Source: a bacterium
Lineage (GTDB): Bacteria; Zhuqueibacterota; QNDG01; JAFGCO01
Direction of reading: 5' to 3'
Length of the DNA stretch: 9,385 bases
NCBI GenBank assembly: GCA_016932575.1
Contig: JAFGCO010000008.1
Coordinates: forward strand, 1 to 9,385
The translations under genes were made by a program, and so were the position numbers. This document shows positions 1 through 6,594 of the stretch, piece by piece. Position 1 is the stretch's first letter, and every line of letters begins with the position of its first letter. A model generated the notes under the pieces. It searched no databases and was not told the DNA's origin. It saw only the letters and a program-made list of their open reading frames with translations.

Positions 1-85
1 CGGAGAGGGCGGGATTCGAACCCGCGGTAGCATTCACTACACACGCTTTCCAAGCGTGCTCCTTCAGCCACTCGGACACCTCTCC
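1..85 (-). tRNA. tRNA-Ser(GGA)
   Basis: The minus strand folds as a class II tRNA with the long variable arm typical of serine. The acceptor stem is GGAGAGG/CCTCTCC with discriminator G at position 1. The anticodon stem CACGC/GCGTG encloses the loop TTGGAAA, giving anticodon GGA, which reads UCC and UCU. The T-loop GTTCGAATC is canonical. The 3' flank lies outside the window, so whether CCA is encoded cannot be seen. It is the last gene of the minus-strand tRNA block, 92 bases after tRNA-Ser(CGA). No strong promoter was seen in that gap. Confidence 0.95.
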
Positions 86-177
86 AAAAAAGGATTAATT
101 TATCATCGTGCTTTCAGTGCATAAAACTGATACGTAATATAATCCATTAACATACAGAAATCCATTACTATTTTATG

Positions 178-266
178 CGGAGAGGGTGGGATTCGAACCC
201 ACGGTCCCGAGATATCGGGACAACGGTTTTCGAGACCGCCCGATTCAACCACTCTCGCACCTCTCC
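178..266 (-). tRNA. tRNA-Ser(CGA)
   Basis: This is a class II tRNA with acceptor GGAGAGG/CCTCTCC and discriminator G. The anticodon loop is CTCGAAA, so the anticodon is CGA and reads UCG. The long variable arm pairs TCCCGA with TCGGGA around a TATC loop. The T-loop is GTTCGAATC. CCA is not encoded: CAT follows the discriminator. A degenerate relative of this gene lies just upstream at about 300-388, sharing 15 exact bases of the acceptor and D-arm region. Confidence 0.95.
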
Positions 267-299
267 TGAAAAAACTTCCAATACTGTTACGAATTACAA

Positions 300-388
300 A
301 CTTTCCGCCAGATGTGAATCCGACTTTGACGGGCAAGGACCGCCCCATGATATCCGCCCCGGTAGAATAATCACTCTCGCACCTCTTT
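300..388 (-). pseudogene. degenerate tRNA-Ser-like sequence
   Basis: Bases 372-386 repeat exactly 15 bases of the 5' part of tRNA-Ser(CGA) (250-264), covering the acceptor strand and the start of the D-arm. The likeness continues more weakly. A CGGGGCGG tract sits where the functional gene has CGGGCGGTC. A GGATATCATGGGG tract resembles the variable arm (CGATATCTCGGGAC). A GTCGGATTCACA tract stands where the T-arm has GTTCGAATCCCA, at nearly the same offset (about 122-126 bases) as the start. The anticodon arm is not recognisable and the acceptor stem cannot close, so this is probably a dead tandem copy rather than a working tRNA. The 15-base match is certain; the extent of the pseudogene is inferred. 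Confidence 0.5.
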
Positions 389-407
389 TAAGTCACTTTC
401 AGCACTG

Positions 408-890
408 TCAGTTGAAATTAATTTTTTGTTTACGTTTTGTGTTTCTCAAATTTTGAAAGAACGTCTTCAACATCAACGAAGTTTGATCTTCTAAGATCCC
501 TGGAACGACATTGACAACATGATTTAATCGATGATCCTGAACAATATTTCGTAACGAACTGCACGCACCGGCTTTCGGATCAAAAGATCCAAAAACCAGG
601 GTGTCAATGCGGGCCAATACAATTGCCCCTGCACACATCGCACAGGGTTCTAATGTGACATAGAGAATACAATTATCCAGCCGCCATGATTTACATGTGT
701 TGGCAGCGGCTGAAATAGCAATCATTTCTGCGTGTGCGGTTGGATCCTGCAAAGTTTCGGTTTGATTGTATCCTTTGCCAATGACTCGATCTTCGCACAC
801 AACGACAGCACCAACAGGAACCTCTTTCTCGTGATAGGCTTTTTCTGCTTCTTTTAGTGCCTGTTGCATCCAGATTTCATGAAGATTCAT
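408..890 (-). CDS. tadA: tRNA-specific adenosine deaminase TadA
   Basis: A 160-residue protein, the usual length for TadA. TadA deaminates A34 to inosine in the anticodon of tRNA-Arg(ACG), so that one tRNA can read CGU, CGC and CGA. The zinc and catalytic signature of the cytidine/deoxycytidylate deaminase fold is complete: TAHAEM gives zinc ligand His53 and proton-shuttle Glu55, and EPCAMC gives Cys83 and Cys86. The N-terminal stretch ([25 protein letters not shown]) is also typical. I chose the ATG at 890 over an upstream TTG at 917: it gives a family-like N-terminus, and the TTG would sit only a few bases from the end of the preceding tRNA. The ribosome binding site is weak. The gene lies 33 bases downstream of tRNA-Arg(ACG), on the same strand, and is probably co-transcribed with it. 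Confidence 0.96.
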   Translation of the reverse strand: MNLHEIWMQQALKEAEKAYHEKEVPVGAVVVCEDRVIGKGYNQTETLQDPTAHAEMIAISAAANTCKSWRLDNCILYVTLEPCAMCAGAIVLARIDTLVFGSFDPKAGACSSLRNIVQDHRLNHVVNVVPGILEDQTSLMLKTFFQNLRNTKRKQKINFN

Positions 891-923
891 GTGAAATCCA
901 CAACCTATCTTTAACAATACAAG

Positions 924-997
924 TACGCCCGAGAGGGTTCGAACCTCTAACCTCCTGATCCGTAGTCAGGTGCTCTATCCAGTTGAGCTACGGGCGC
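924..997 (-). tRNA. tRNA-Arg(ACG)
   Basis: Cloverleaf with acceptor GCGCCCG/CGGGCGT, anticodon loop CTACGGA (anticodon ACG) and T-loop TTCGAAC. A34 of this tRNA is the standard target of TadA, whose gene follows directly. The first acceptor pair is G1-U72, followed by discriminator A73; CCA is not encoded (CTT follows). The first 27 bases are identical to tRNA-Arg(UCG) at 1204-1277, so the two are likely paralogues. The spacing to tRNA-Glu upstream is 30 bases, suggesting one transcript Glu-Arg(ACG)-tadA. Confidence 0.96.
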
Positions 998-1027
998 AAT
1001 TAAAAGCTTTTACTACAATAATTTTTG

Positions 1028-1100
1028 TAGCGCATACGGGGATCGAACCCGTGTTACCGGCGTGAGAGGCCGGCGTCCTAGACCACTAGACGAATGCGCC
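1028..1100 (-). tRNA. tRNA-Glu(CTC)
   Basis: Cloverleaf with acceptor GGCGCAT/ATGCGCT, anticodon stem CCGGC/GCCGG, loop CTCTCAC (anticodon CTC, reading GAG) and T-arm ACGGG/CCCGT. The first pair is G1-U72 and the discriminator is A. CCA is not encoded (CAA follows). It would be a substrate of the GltX encoded at the other end of this window. A TATAAT box lies 26 bases upstream. Confidence 0.95.
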
Positions 1101-1125
1101 GTTCTTAGTATGACCAATCAATGCT

Positions 1126-1131
1126 ATTATA
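1126..1131 (-). promoter_or_regulatory. possible -10 box for tRNA-Glu/tRNA-Arg(ACG)/tadA
   Basis: A perfect TATAAT on the minus strand sits about 26 bases before the 5' end of tRNA-Glu, the right distance for a short tRNA leader. No good -35 hexamer is visible at 16-18 bases, so the call rests on one hexamer in an AT-rich stretch. If real, it starts a transcript carrying tRNA-Glu, tRNA-Arg(ACG) and tadA. Confidence 0.4.
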
Positions 1132-1203
1132 TCAAAACAAACACTATGTTCCTTATTTTCTTTATACAGCATTTATCAGTTATAATTTACAATTTCGCTT
1201 TTG

Positions 1204-1277
1204 TACGCCCGAGAGGACTTGAACCCCCAACCCTCTGATCCGAAGTCAGATGCTCTATCCAGTTGAGCTACGGGCGC
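1204..1277 (-). tRNA. tRNA-Arg(TCG)
   Basis: Cloverleaf with acceptor GCGCCCG/CGGGCGT (G1-U72, discriminator A) and anticodon loop CTTCGGA, giving anticodon TCG, which reads CGA and possibly CGG. The T-stem GGGGG/CCTCT contains two G-U pairs, unlike the fully paired T-stem of its paralogue tRNA-Arg(ACG). CCA is not encoded (CAA follows). It lies 8 bases downstream of tRNA-Gln and is surely co-transcribed with it. Confidence 0.95.
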
Positions 1278-1285
1278 AAATCGTG

Positions 1286-1356
1286 CTGGGGAGCAGGGAT
1301 TCGAACCCCGATTCTACGGTCCAGAGCCGCATGTCCTGCCATTAGACGACTCCCCA
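1286..1356 (-). tRNA. tRNA-Gln(CTG)
   Basis: Cloverleaf with acceptor TGGGGAG/CTCCCCA, starting with the U1-A72 pair common in glutamine tRNAs, and discriminator G. The anticodon loop CTCTGGA gives anticodon CTG, which reads CAG. The T-arm is CGGGG/CCCTG around TTCGAAT. CCA is not encoded (CAC follows). It is the first gene after a near-consensus promoter and precedes tRNA-Arg(UCG) by 8 bases. Confidence 0.95.
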
Positions 1357-1376
1357 GTCCTCATTTCCGAGCTGAT

Positions 1377-1405
1377 AATATAGTGAGTTTCCTATAAAAT
1401 GTCAA
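1377..1405 (-). promoter_or_regulatory. sigma-70-type promoter of the tRNA-Gln/tRNA-Arg(UCG) operon
   Basis: On the minus strand a perfect TTGACA (-35, 1400-1405) and TATATT (-10, 1377-1382) are separated by exactly 17 bases. Transcription would start near 1370, about 14 bases before tRNA-Gln. The -35 lies only 17 bases beyond the xylB stop codon, and no terminator fits in between. Confidence 0.85.
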
Positions 1406-1422
1406 ACGATTTATTGAGTGCA

Positions 1423-3015
1423 TCAGGTCGATTCACTACGAATCAGCTGCTCCCGCAAAGCAAAGGGATCATCGCCCTCGTGACCTCTCACACGGGCACT
1501 TAATCCGCTGAATTGGTCCTTCAGCACCTTATAAGATTTAACATTTTGATCAATCGGATCCTTCCGTTTGGATTCCACTAATTTAACGAATGAAGAACCT
1601 GTTGACTCCAAGGAAACTGCCTCTCCGGACTCCTTCGTCCACACCCATGCAGCATGAACAGCAGCACCCAATGCGGCTCCTTCTCCTTCAACTGGCACGA
1701 CCTGGGCCTCGAAAATATCTGCGATGGTCTGACACCAGGCTTCAGATCTGGACAGCCCTCCGGTCACACGAATTTCTCGGGCAGTAACCGGCATGCGTCG
1801 AAAACCATCATAAAGATTTAAAATATGCCCTTCCAAAATTGCACGGCACAGAACAGGTTTTGTAAAATCAGCCAATCCGAATCCAAAATAAACGGGTGTT
1901 GCCTGAGGTACATCGGGAGTACGTTCCCCCATATACCAAGGTAAAAGCATGCGTCCCTTGTTGCATGGGGGTGTCTGTTTCATTATCTCATCGAAATCGT
2001 CATGGGATAAATCGTATAATTTAACAATTTCGTTATACCCATTTGCCAAATTCGAAACACAAAGTAACGGCAAATAATGACCCGTACTGTCACAAAAGGC
2101 AGCAATTTCTCCGGTAGGATCCACGTAGGGTTCCTCCATGTATGTATAAGCAGTACCACTTGTGCCGAGACTGATTGTGACAATACCAGGAACAACATTG
2201 CCGGTCCCCACTGCACCGTACATATTATCGCCGCATCCAGCATCAATTCTGCAATTCGGTGAAAATCCAAACTTCTCGACCAGTTTTGAAGAAATTGATC
2301 CGATGCTTTGATCAGACGGCTTTAATGGGGGAATTTTGGTATGCAAATCGGGAGAAATCACATCCATCACCTTTTTGGACCATTCTCCTGATTTCGGATT
2401 CCATAAGGCCATACCGGATGTATCACCGGGCTCCATAACACGGATACCACCTTCCTTTCCACCGGTCAAATACCAATTGATGAAATTGTGAACCAAAAAG
2501 AAAGTGGAGGTTTTTTTAAACGCTTCAGGCTCGTGCCGAGCCATATGAAATATTTTCGCGGCCGTGTATCCTGTGCGCTGGCTGTTACCAACTTCACAGA
2601 CCATAGCATCCAAGCCACCGCTTTTTTCAGTCAGAATTTCACATTCTTCAGTTGTCTCAAAATCATTCCAGAGTTTGCTTTTATGCCGAGTTAAATTACC
2701 TTCGGTATCCAAAGAAACCAAACCATGCTGCTGACCGGATACAGAGATACAAAGGATCTGATCCACAGGTACAGACGATTGTCTGAGTTTTTCAAATACC
2801 ACATGCAAAGCATCAATCCACATCTGAGGATCAGATTCGGAAACACCTTCAGCTTGATTCTGCATGACACCGTTTTTTGTCTTATATTCCGGTAAATCAG
2901 TATCATAATTGACTGAATTGACAAAAACAACAGATTGAGATTTCAAGTCAATCACAACAAGCTTACAGCCCTGGGTAGACACATCCAGCCCGGCAAATAA
3001 TTTTTCATTCAACAT
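1423..3015 (-). CDS. xylB: xylulokinase
   Basis: A 530-residue FGGY-family sugar kinase that phosphorylates D-xylulose with ATP to D-xylulose 5-phosphate, feeding the pentose phosphate pathway in the cytoplasm. Visible motifs are the N-terminal phosphate loop GLDVSTQGCK (residues 9-18, Asp11), SGQQHG (93-98, substrate side), GCGDN with the likely catalytic base Asp263, GTSGT (284-288, ATP phosphate contact) and TGG (418-420) of the C-terminal FGGY domain. It is about 45 residues longer than the well-known 484-residue E. coli enzyme, closer to the length of eukaryotic-type xylulokinases. Its place directly after xylA supports the substrate assignment over other FGGY kinases. The start at 3015 follows a GAGGTG ribosome binding site about five bases upstream. 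It is the last gene of the xylose operon, and no terminator is seen after it. Confidence 0.93.
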   Translation of the reverse strand: MLNEKLFAGLDVSTQGCKLVVIDLKSQSVVFVNSVNYDTDLPEYKTKNGVMQNQAEGVSESDPQMWIDALHVVFEKLRQSSVPVDQILCISVSGQQHGLVSLDTEGNLTRHKSKLWNDFETTEECEILTEKSGGLDAMVCEVGNSQRTGYTAAKIFHMARHEPEAFKKTSTFFLVHNFINWYLTGGKEGGIRVMEPGDTSGMALWNPKSGEWSKKVMDVISPDLHTKIPPLKPSDQSIGSISSKLVEKFGFSPNCRIDAGCGDNMYGAVGTGNVVPGIVTISLGTSGTAYTYMEEPYVDPTGEIAAFCDSTGHYLPLLCVSNLANGYNEIVKLYDLSHDDFDEIMKQTPPCNKGRMLLPWYMGERTPDVPQATPVYFGFGLADFTKPVLCRAILEGHILNLYDGFRRMPVTAREIRVTGGLSRSEAWCQTIADIFEAQVVPVEGEGAALGAAVHAAWVWTKESGEAVSLESTGSSFVKLVESKRKDPIDQNVKSYKVLKDQFSGLSARVRGHEGDDPFALREQLIRSEST

Positions 3016-3063
3016 AACACCTCATCCATAAAATGGGTTTCGACATTCACATGGTTCCTTGTG

Positions 3064-3113
3064 CAAGAATAAACTAAAAAATCGTTAATATTTAAACCGA
3101 TTATTTATTCTTG
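3064..3113 (-). other. hairpin in the xylA-xylB gap
   Basis: Perfect 10-base arms CAAGAATAAA and TTTATTCTTG (3064-3073 and 3104-3113) start immediately after the xylA stop codon. An inner 5-bp stem (3080-3084 with 3098-3102) continues the structure across an asymmetric bulge. No U-run follows in the direction of transcription, so it is not a classical terminator. An mRNA-stabilising or processing structure between xylA and xylB is more likely; that role is inferred. Confidence 0.55.
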
Positions 3114-4451
3114 TCAGCGAATGTACTGATTAAAGATGGCTTCATATAGTTCCTGTTTACCGCTGATCTGCTTGGGTTCACCTATCTTAACAGCCATGTC
3201 AGCCAAAGCCTCAATATCAAGCTTGCCTTCTTCAAATGCTTTGCCATCTCCCGAATTAAAACTTGCATACCTTGCATGTTTCATTTTGGGCATGTCGGAT
3301 TTGGTCAGAAGATTATCAGCAATCGTCAAGGCTCTTGCCAGTGTATCCATAGATAAAATATGAGCGATAAAAATATCTTCAAGATCTGTGGAACTGCGTC
3401 TGTTTTTTGCATCGAAATTCATACCGCCATTGACAAAACCACCATTTGCCAGTAAAACCATCATCAATTCAGTAGCATCATATAAACTCCGAAGAAACTC
3501 ATCCGTATCCCAACCGTTATACGGATCACCCTGATTAATATCGAGACTGCCAAACAGCCCCGCATCGTATGCGGTCTGTACTTCATGGGCAAATGTATGC
3601 CCCGCCAAGGTGGCATGATTATTCTCAATATTGATTTTGAAATCATCCTGAAGACCGTATTTATGCAGGAAACCGATCACTGTGGCTGAATCATAATCGT
3701 ATTGATGCTTGGTCGGTTCCATGGGCTTGGGCTCAATTAAAAATGTACCCTTGAACCCGGCTTTCCGTCCATAATCACGGGCCTTTTGCAGAAACATGCC
3801 AAGATGTGCCAGTTCACGTTTCATATCTGTATTTAACAGAGTGAAATAACCCTCACGTCCCCCCCAAAATACATAATTCGTTCCTCCCAATGCAATTGTT
3901 GCATCAATCGCTGCCTTTACCTGGGCAGCAACATGAGTGATGACTTCAAAATTGGGATTGGTAGCTGCACCGTTCATATATCGAGGATTCGAAAAAACAT
4001 TGGCTGTACCCCATAGAAGCTGAACTCCGGATTCCTCCTGTTTGGCCTTTGCCAGTTCAACCAGTATCTTTAAATTCTTCTCGGATTCCTGAACGGTATT
4101 ACCTTCGGGCGCCATATCACGGTCATGAAAACAGTAAAAAGGCACACCCAATTTGGTAATAAATTCAAAAGCAGCATCCAGCTTGTCTTTTGCCGCCTGC
4201 ATGGGATCCGAAGCTGCATCCCATGGAAAATCGACAGTTCCGGGACCGAACGGGTCTGCACCTGTTCCACAGAAAGTATGCCAGTAGGCAATAGCAAAGC
4301 GAAAATGATCCTTCATCGATTTGCCTGCGACCAACTTGTTCTCATCGTAATACTTGAATGCCAAAGGATTCTTTGACTCAGGACCTTCATATGGAATTTT
4401 TCCAATCCCGGGAAAATATTCTTTGGCACCGATTGTGAGTTTTAATGACAT
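3114..4451 (-). CDS. xylA: xylose isomerase
   Basis: A 445-residue class II xylose isomerase that interconverts D-xylose and D-xylulose in the cytoplasm using two divalent metal ions. All expected active-site residues are present: His109 and Asp112 (FHDRD), Glu240 and Lys242 ([15 protein letters not shown]), Glu276 and His279 ([11 protein letters not shown]), Asp304, Asp315 and Asp317 ([16 protein letters not shown]) and Asp347 (NFDAKNRR). VFWGGREGY (194-202) and [16 protein letters not shown] (57-72) are also family hallmarks. An open frame continues upstream to 4547, but I chose the ATG at 4451 because AGGAGG lies exactly eight bases before it and the resulting N-terminus ([16 protein letters not shown]) matches the family. 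The gene sits between the symporter and xylB. Confidence 0.98.
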   Translation of the reverse strand: MSLKLTIGAKEYFPGIGKIPYEGPESKNPLAFKYYDENKLVAGKSMKDHFRFAIAYWHTFCGTGADPFGPGTVDFPWDAASDPMQAAKDKLDAAFEFITKLGVPFYCFHDRDMAPEGNTVQESEKNLKILVELAKAKQEESGVQLLWGTANVFSNPRYMNGAATNPNFEVITHVAAQVKAAIDATIALGGTNYVFWGGREGYFTLLNTDMKRELAHLGMFLQKARDYGRKAGFKGTFLIEPKPMEPTKHQYDYDSATVIGFLHKYGLQDDFKINIENNHATLAGHTFAHEVQTAYDAGLFGSLDINQGDPYNGWDTDEFLRSLYDATELMMVLLANGGFVNGGMNFDAKNRRSSTDLEDIFIAHILSMDTLARALTIADNLLTKSDMPKMKHARYASFNSGDGKAFEEGKLDIEALADMAVKIGEPKQISGKQELYEAIFNQYIR

Positions 4452-4459
4452 TAGCATTT

Positions 4460-4465
4460 CCTCCT
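4460..4465 (-). promoter_or_regulatory. ribosome binding site of xylA
   Basis: A perfect AGGAGG on the minus strand, eight bases before the ATG at 4451. An in-frame ATG at 4457 is only two bases from it and so is unlikely to be used. This is the strongest ribosome binding site in the window, consistent with high xylA expression, and it decides the start. Confidence 0.85.
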
Positions 4466-4505
4466 TAAAAATTTTTAAAAATGAAAAATATAATTTAAAA
4501 AACGT

Positions 4506-4544
4506 CCCCGCAGAGCAGACAAAATCTGCTGCCCTGTGATGGGG
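4506..4544 (-). other. GC-rich hairpin with U-run in the symporter-xylA gap
   Basis: In the transcript, AGCAGA (4530-4525) pairs with TCTGCT (4519-4514) around a five-base loop, with an outer CCCC/GGGG pairing (4544-4541 with 4509-4506). Three bases later comes a run of six T. This looks like a weak intrinsic terminator or a 3'-end-protecting hairpin inside the operon, between the symporter stop and the xylA ribosome binding site. Partial termination or mRNA processing could set different levels of transporter and enzymes; that role is inferred. Confidence 0.5.
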
Positions 4545-4561
4545 CATTCCCTAAACTCCTG

Positions 4562-6562
4562 TTATCCTCGAAAATACAGATAAACCGCAATAATAATCAC
4601 CACAACAAGAACTGAAAACAGCACATCCGTTATTTTCCAGCTGGACCGTGATACTTTACGGTGTTCGTCAGTAATGGTTCCGTAAGTAAGCCCGCTGATG
4701 TGGTCATATTTGGGTGGTGATGTAAAATAACTGACCAGAATCATCACGGCAATGCATACAATTAAGATGATAATACTGAAATATTGGAAGAAAATATTAT
4801 TAACAATCCATAGAAAAGAACCCTCAGAATATGTATAATTTTCCATAAGTTTAACGGGCGTGTCAATGGCCAGCCGGAATATACCCAGGAGAAATCCCAC
4901 GATTAATGCGGAGAGACACCCTTTGCTGTTTAAACGTTTATTAAAAACACCAAAGAAAAATACTACAAAAATTGGAGGTGCCAGGTATGCCTGAACGCCC
5001 TGAAGGTAATCATACAGATTCCTGCCTCCCCGTATCACCGGAATCCAGAGCAATCCGATAAGTACCATAATAGAAGTGGCAACACGACCAACCCAAACCA
5101 GTTGATGTTGACTGGCAGACGGACGCAGTTTTGAATAAAAATCCATAGTAAACAATGTTGAGGATGCATTGAATACGCCGGCAAGTGAACTCATTAAAGC
5201 GGCTAATAAACCTGCCATAACAAGACCACGTATCCCCGGTGGTAAAATCGAAGCCACAAGTAAAGGGAAAGCCTCATTGCTCTGTCTGACCACCTTTTCA
5301 ATTCGAGCGTCCTCAGTTTCAATCCATTGTGATAATGTCGCCCGGTCAATATATAAATTTTTTATTTCCTCGGTTTCTGGATTTACCACTTCGATCTCAG
5401 TCTCGGCAAGTTCCAAACGGGCATCATTTACACTCCGCCATTCAGCCAGTGTATGACTGTCAATCAGATTTACCATCTCTTCACCCTGAGAGTCCATAGT
5501 CATCACCATCACGGGATCCGTGCTGACATATTTATCAAGTGCCAGTTTATCCAGCTTATTGCTTTGGAACAAGGCAAAACTGATCATTCCAGGAATGATA
5601 AAAATAAAAACAGGCAATAACTTCAGGTAAGAGGCCCAGATACTTCCGCGACGTGCCTGCGTTTCATTAGGCGCTCCAAGAGCCCGCTGAACAATATACT
5701 GATCCGTACACCAGTACCACAATCCGATGATCGGTGCACAAAACAGCATGCCAAGCCATGGATAATTGTCATTGAAATACCATGCCTGTTTTACAACCTC
5801 TTTCGCTTCATTCGTAACAAGAACAGGTTGCCACGTACCTTCAACTCCTGCTGGAACCATAGGTTTCCATAGATTGAACATATCGGATCCGCAAATGGCT
5901 CTTAATTGATCCCAGCCACCCAAAGCTTTCAATCCAAAAACGGTAACCAATATTGAACCGATAATAAGCACGATGGTTTGCACAGCTTCCGTATAAGCCA
6001 CTGCACGCAAACCACCTACGATTGTATATATACCTGTCAGAATAATTACCAGTAAAGATCCAATCCAGAAACTGTCCAAACTCAATCCGAAAATATGCAT
6101 ATTCATTTCAGGTAAAAGCACACTGAAGACAATACCTCCGGCAAAGATACCAACTGCAATTTTTGTAAATACATAGGCCACAAGAGATATTACAGAAAGC
6201 ATCCAACGCGCTGTGGGAGAAAAACGTTTTTCAAGAAATTCGGGCATGGTAAACACTTTAGACCGCATATAAAACGGGACCATCACCCACCCAAGTACCA
6301 AAAGGCACCAGGCATGCAGTTCGTAATGCGCCATAGCCACACCATCTGTACTGCCTGATCCTGCAAGTCCGACCAAATGTTCCGAGCCGATATTTGAGGC
6401 GAAAATAGAGGCGCCTATAATGAACCAGCCAAGATTACGTCCTGCCAAGAAATAGTCATCGGCCGTATCACGGTTCTTCTTGATTACCCACCATGCTATC
6501 CCGGCAAGCAATAAAAAATACATAACAACAATGATCCAGTCCAATACGTTGAATGTGTTCAT
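4562..6562 (-). CDS. sodium/sugar symporter of the SSS (SGLT) family, probably for xylose
   Basis: A 666-residue inner-membrane sodium:solute symporter with the many hydrophobic helices of the LeuT-type fold, starting with a helix at about 7-27 and ending with one at about 645-663. SGLT hallmarks are DYFLAGRNLGW (36-46), SNIGSEHLVGLAGSG (56-70) with YELHAW (80-85) in the sugar-site helix, YWCTDQYIVQR (283-293, close to WCTDQVIVQR of animal SGLT1), KLLPVFIFIIPGMIS (314-328) and MSSLAGVFNASSTLFTMD (457-474) near the sodium site. Between the helices ending near 333 and starting near 430 there is an insert of about 95 residues made of two 38-residue repeats. The start follows AAGGA by eight bases. 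Xylose as substrate is inferred only from the neighbours: the regulator upstream (32-base gap) and xylA/xylB downstream. Glucose, galactose or other sugars cannot be excluded from sequence. Confidence 0.92.
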   Translation of the reverse strand: MNTFNVLDWIIVVMYFLLLAGIAWWVIKKNRDTADDYFLAGRNLGWFIIGASIFASNIGSEHLVGLAGSGSTDGVAMAHYELHAWCLLVLGWVMVPFYMRSKVFTMPEFLEKRFSPTARWMLSVISLVAYVFTKIAVGIFAGGIVFSVLLPEMNMHIFGLSLDSFWIGSLLVIILTGIYTIVGGLRAVAYTEAVQTIVLIIGSILVTVFGLKALGGWDQLRAICGSDMFNLWKPMVPAGVEGTWQPVLVTNEAKEVVKQAWYFNDNYPWLGMLFCAPIIGLWYWCTDQYIVQRALGAPNETQARRGSIWASYLKLLPVFIFIIPGMISFALFQSNKLDKLALDKYVSTDPVMVMTMDSQGEEMVNLIDSHTLAEWRSVNDARLELAETEIEVVNPETEEIKNLYIDRATLSQWIETEDARIEKVVRQSNEAFPLLVASILPPGIRGLVMAGLLAALMSSLAGVFNASSTLFTMDFYSKLRPSASQHQLVWVGRVATSIMVLIGLLWIPVIRGGRNLYDYLQGVQAYLAPPIFVVFFFGVFNKRLNSKGCLSALIVGFLLGIFRLAIDTPVKLMENYTYSEGSFLWIVNNIFFQYFSIIILIVCIAVMILVSYFTSPPKYDHISGLTYGTITDEHRKVSRSSWKITDVLFSVLVVVIIIAVYLYFRG
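5288..5515 (-). repeat. two tandem 38-residue repeats inside the symporter
   Basis: Symporter residues 350-387 and 388-425 align without gaps at a period of 38. Shared positions are I367/I405, D368/D406, T371/T409, L372/L410, W375/W413, D380/D418, A381/A419, R382/R420 and E384/E422, giving the pattern I-D-x-x-T-L-x-x-W-x(4)-D-A-R-x-E. In each copy a short strand-like pair precedes this helix-like part. The DNA of the two copies has diverged, so the duplication is old. The insert lies in the loop that faces outward in SGLT proteins, hence probably in the periplasm. I do not recognise the domain. Confidence 0.75.
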
Positions 6563-6594
6563 TTTAAATTTCCTTTCTGCTAGGTATGATTGAT

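Noticed and set aside
136-141. TATATT box in the gap before tRNA-Ser(GGA)
   Set aside because: It is about 50 bases from the tRNA and no -35 hexamer stands at a proper distance; expected by chance in this AT-rich gap.
103-348. Minus-strand open frame across tRNA-Ser(CGA)
   Set aside because: Its peptide is the translation of a tRNA-Ser gene and its flank, a well-known type of false ORF.
250-386. Attachment-site duplication from an integrated element
   Set aside because: Integrases usually duplicate the 3' part of a tRNA and leave an element between copies. Here the 5' part is repeated, the copies are about 120 bases apart, and no integrase is present.
891-917. Upstream TTG start for tadA
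   Set aside because: It would begin seven bases from the tRNA 3' end without a ribosome binding site and add residues not typical of TadA; the ATG at 890 fits the family.
1983-2930. Overlapping open frames inside xylB on both strands
   Set aside because: They are shadows of a gene with complete kinase motifs and have no recognisable features or ribosome binding sites.
4452-4547. N-terminal extension of xylA
   Set aside because: This is open frame upstream of the AGGAGG site, running through the hairpin; the extra residues do not belong to the xylose isomerase family.
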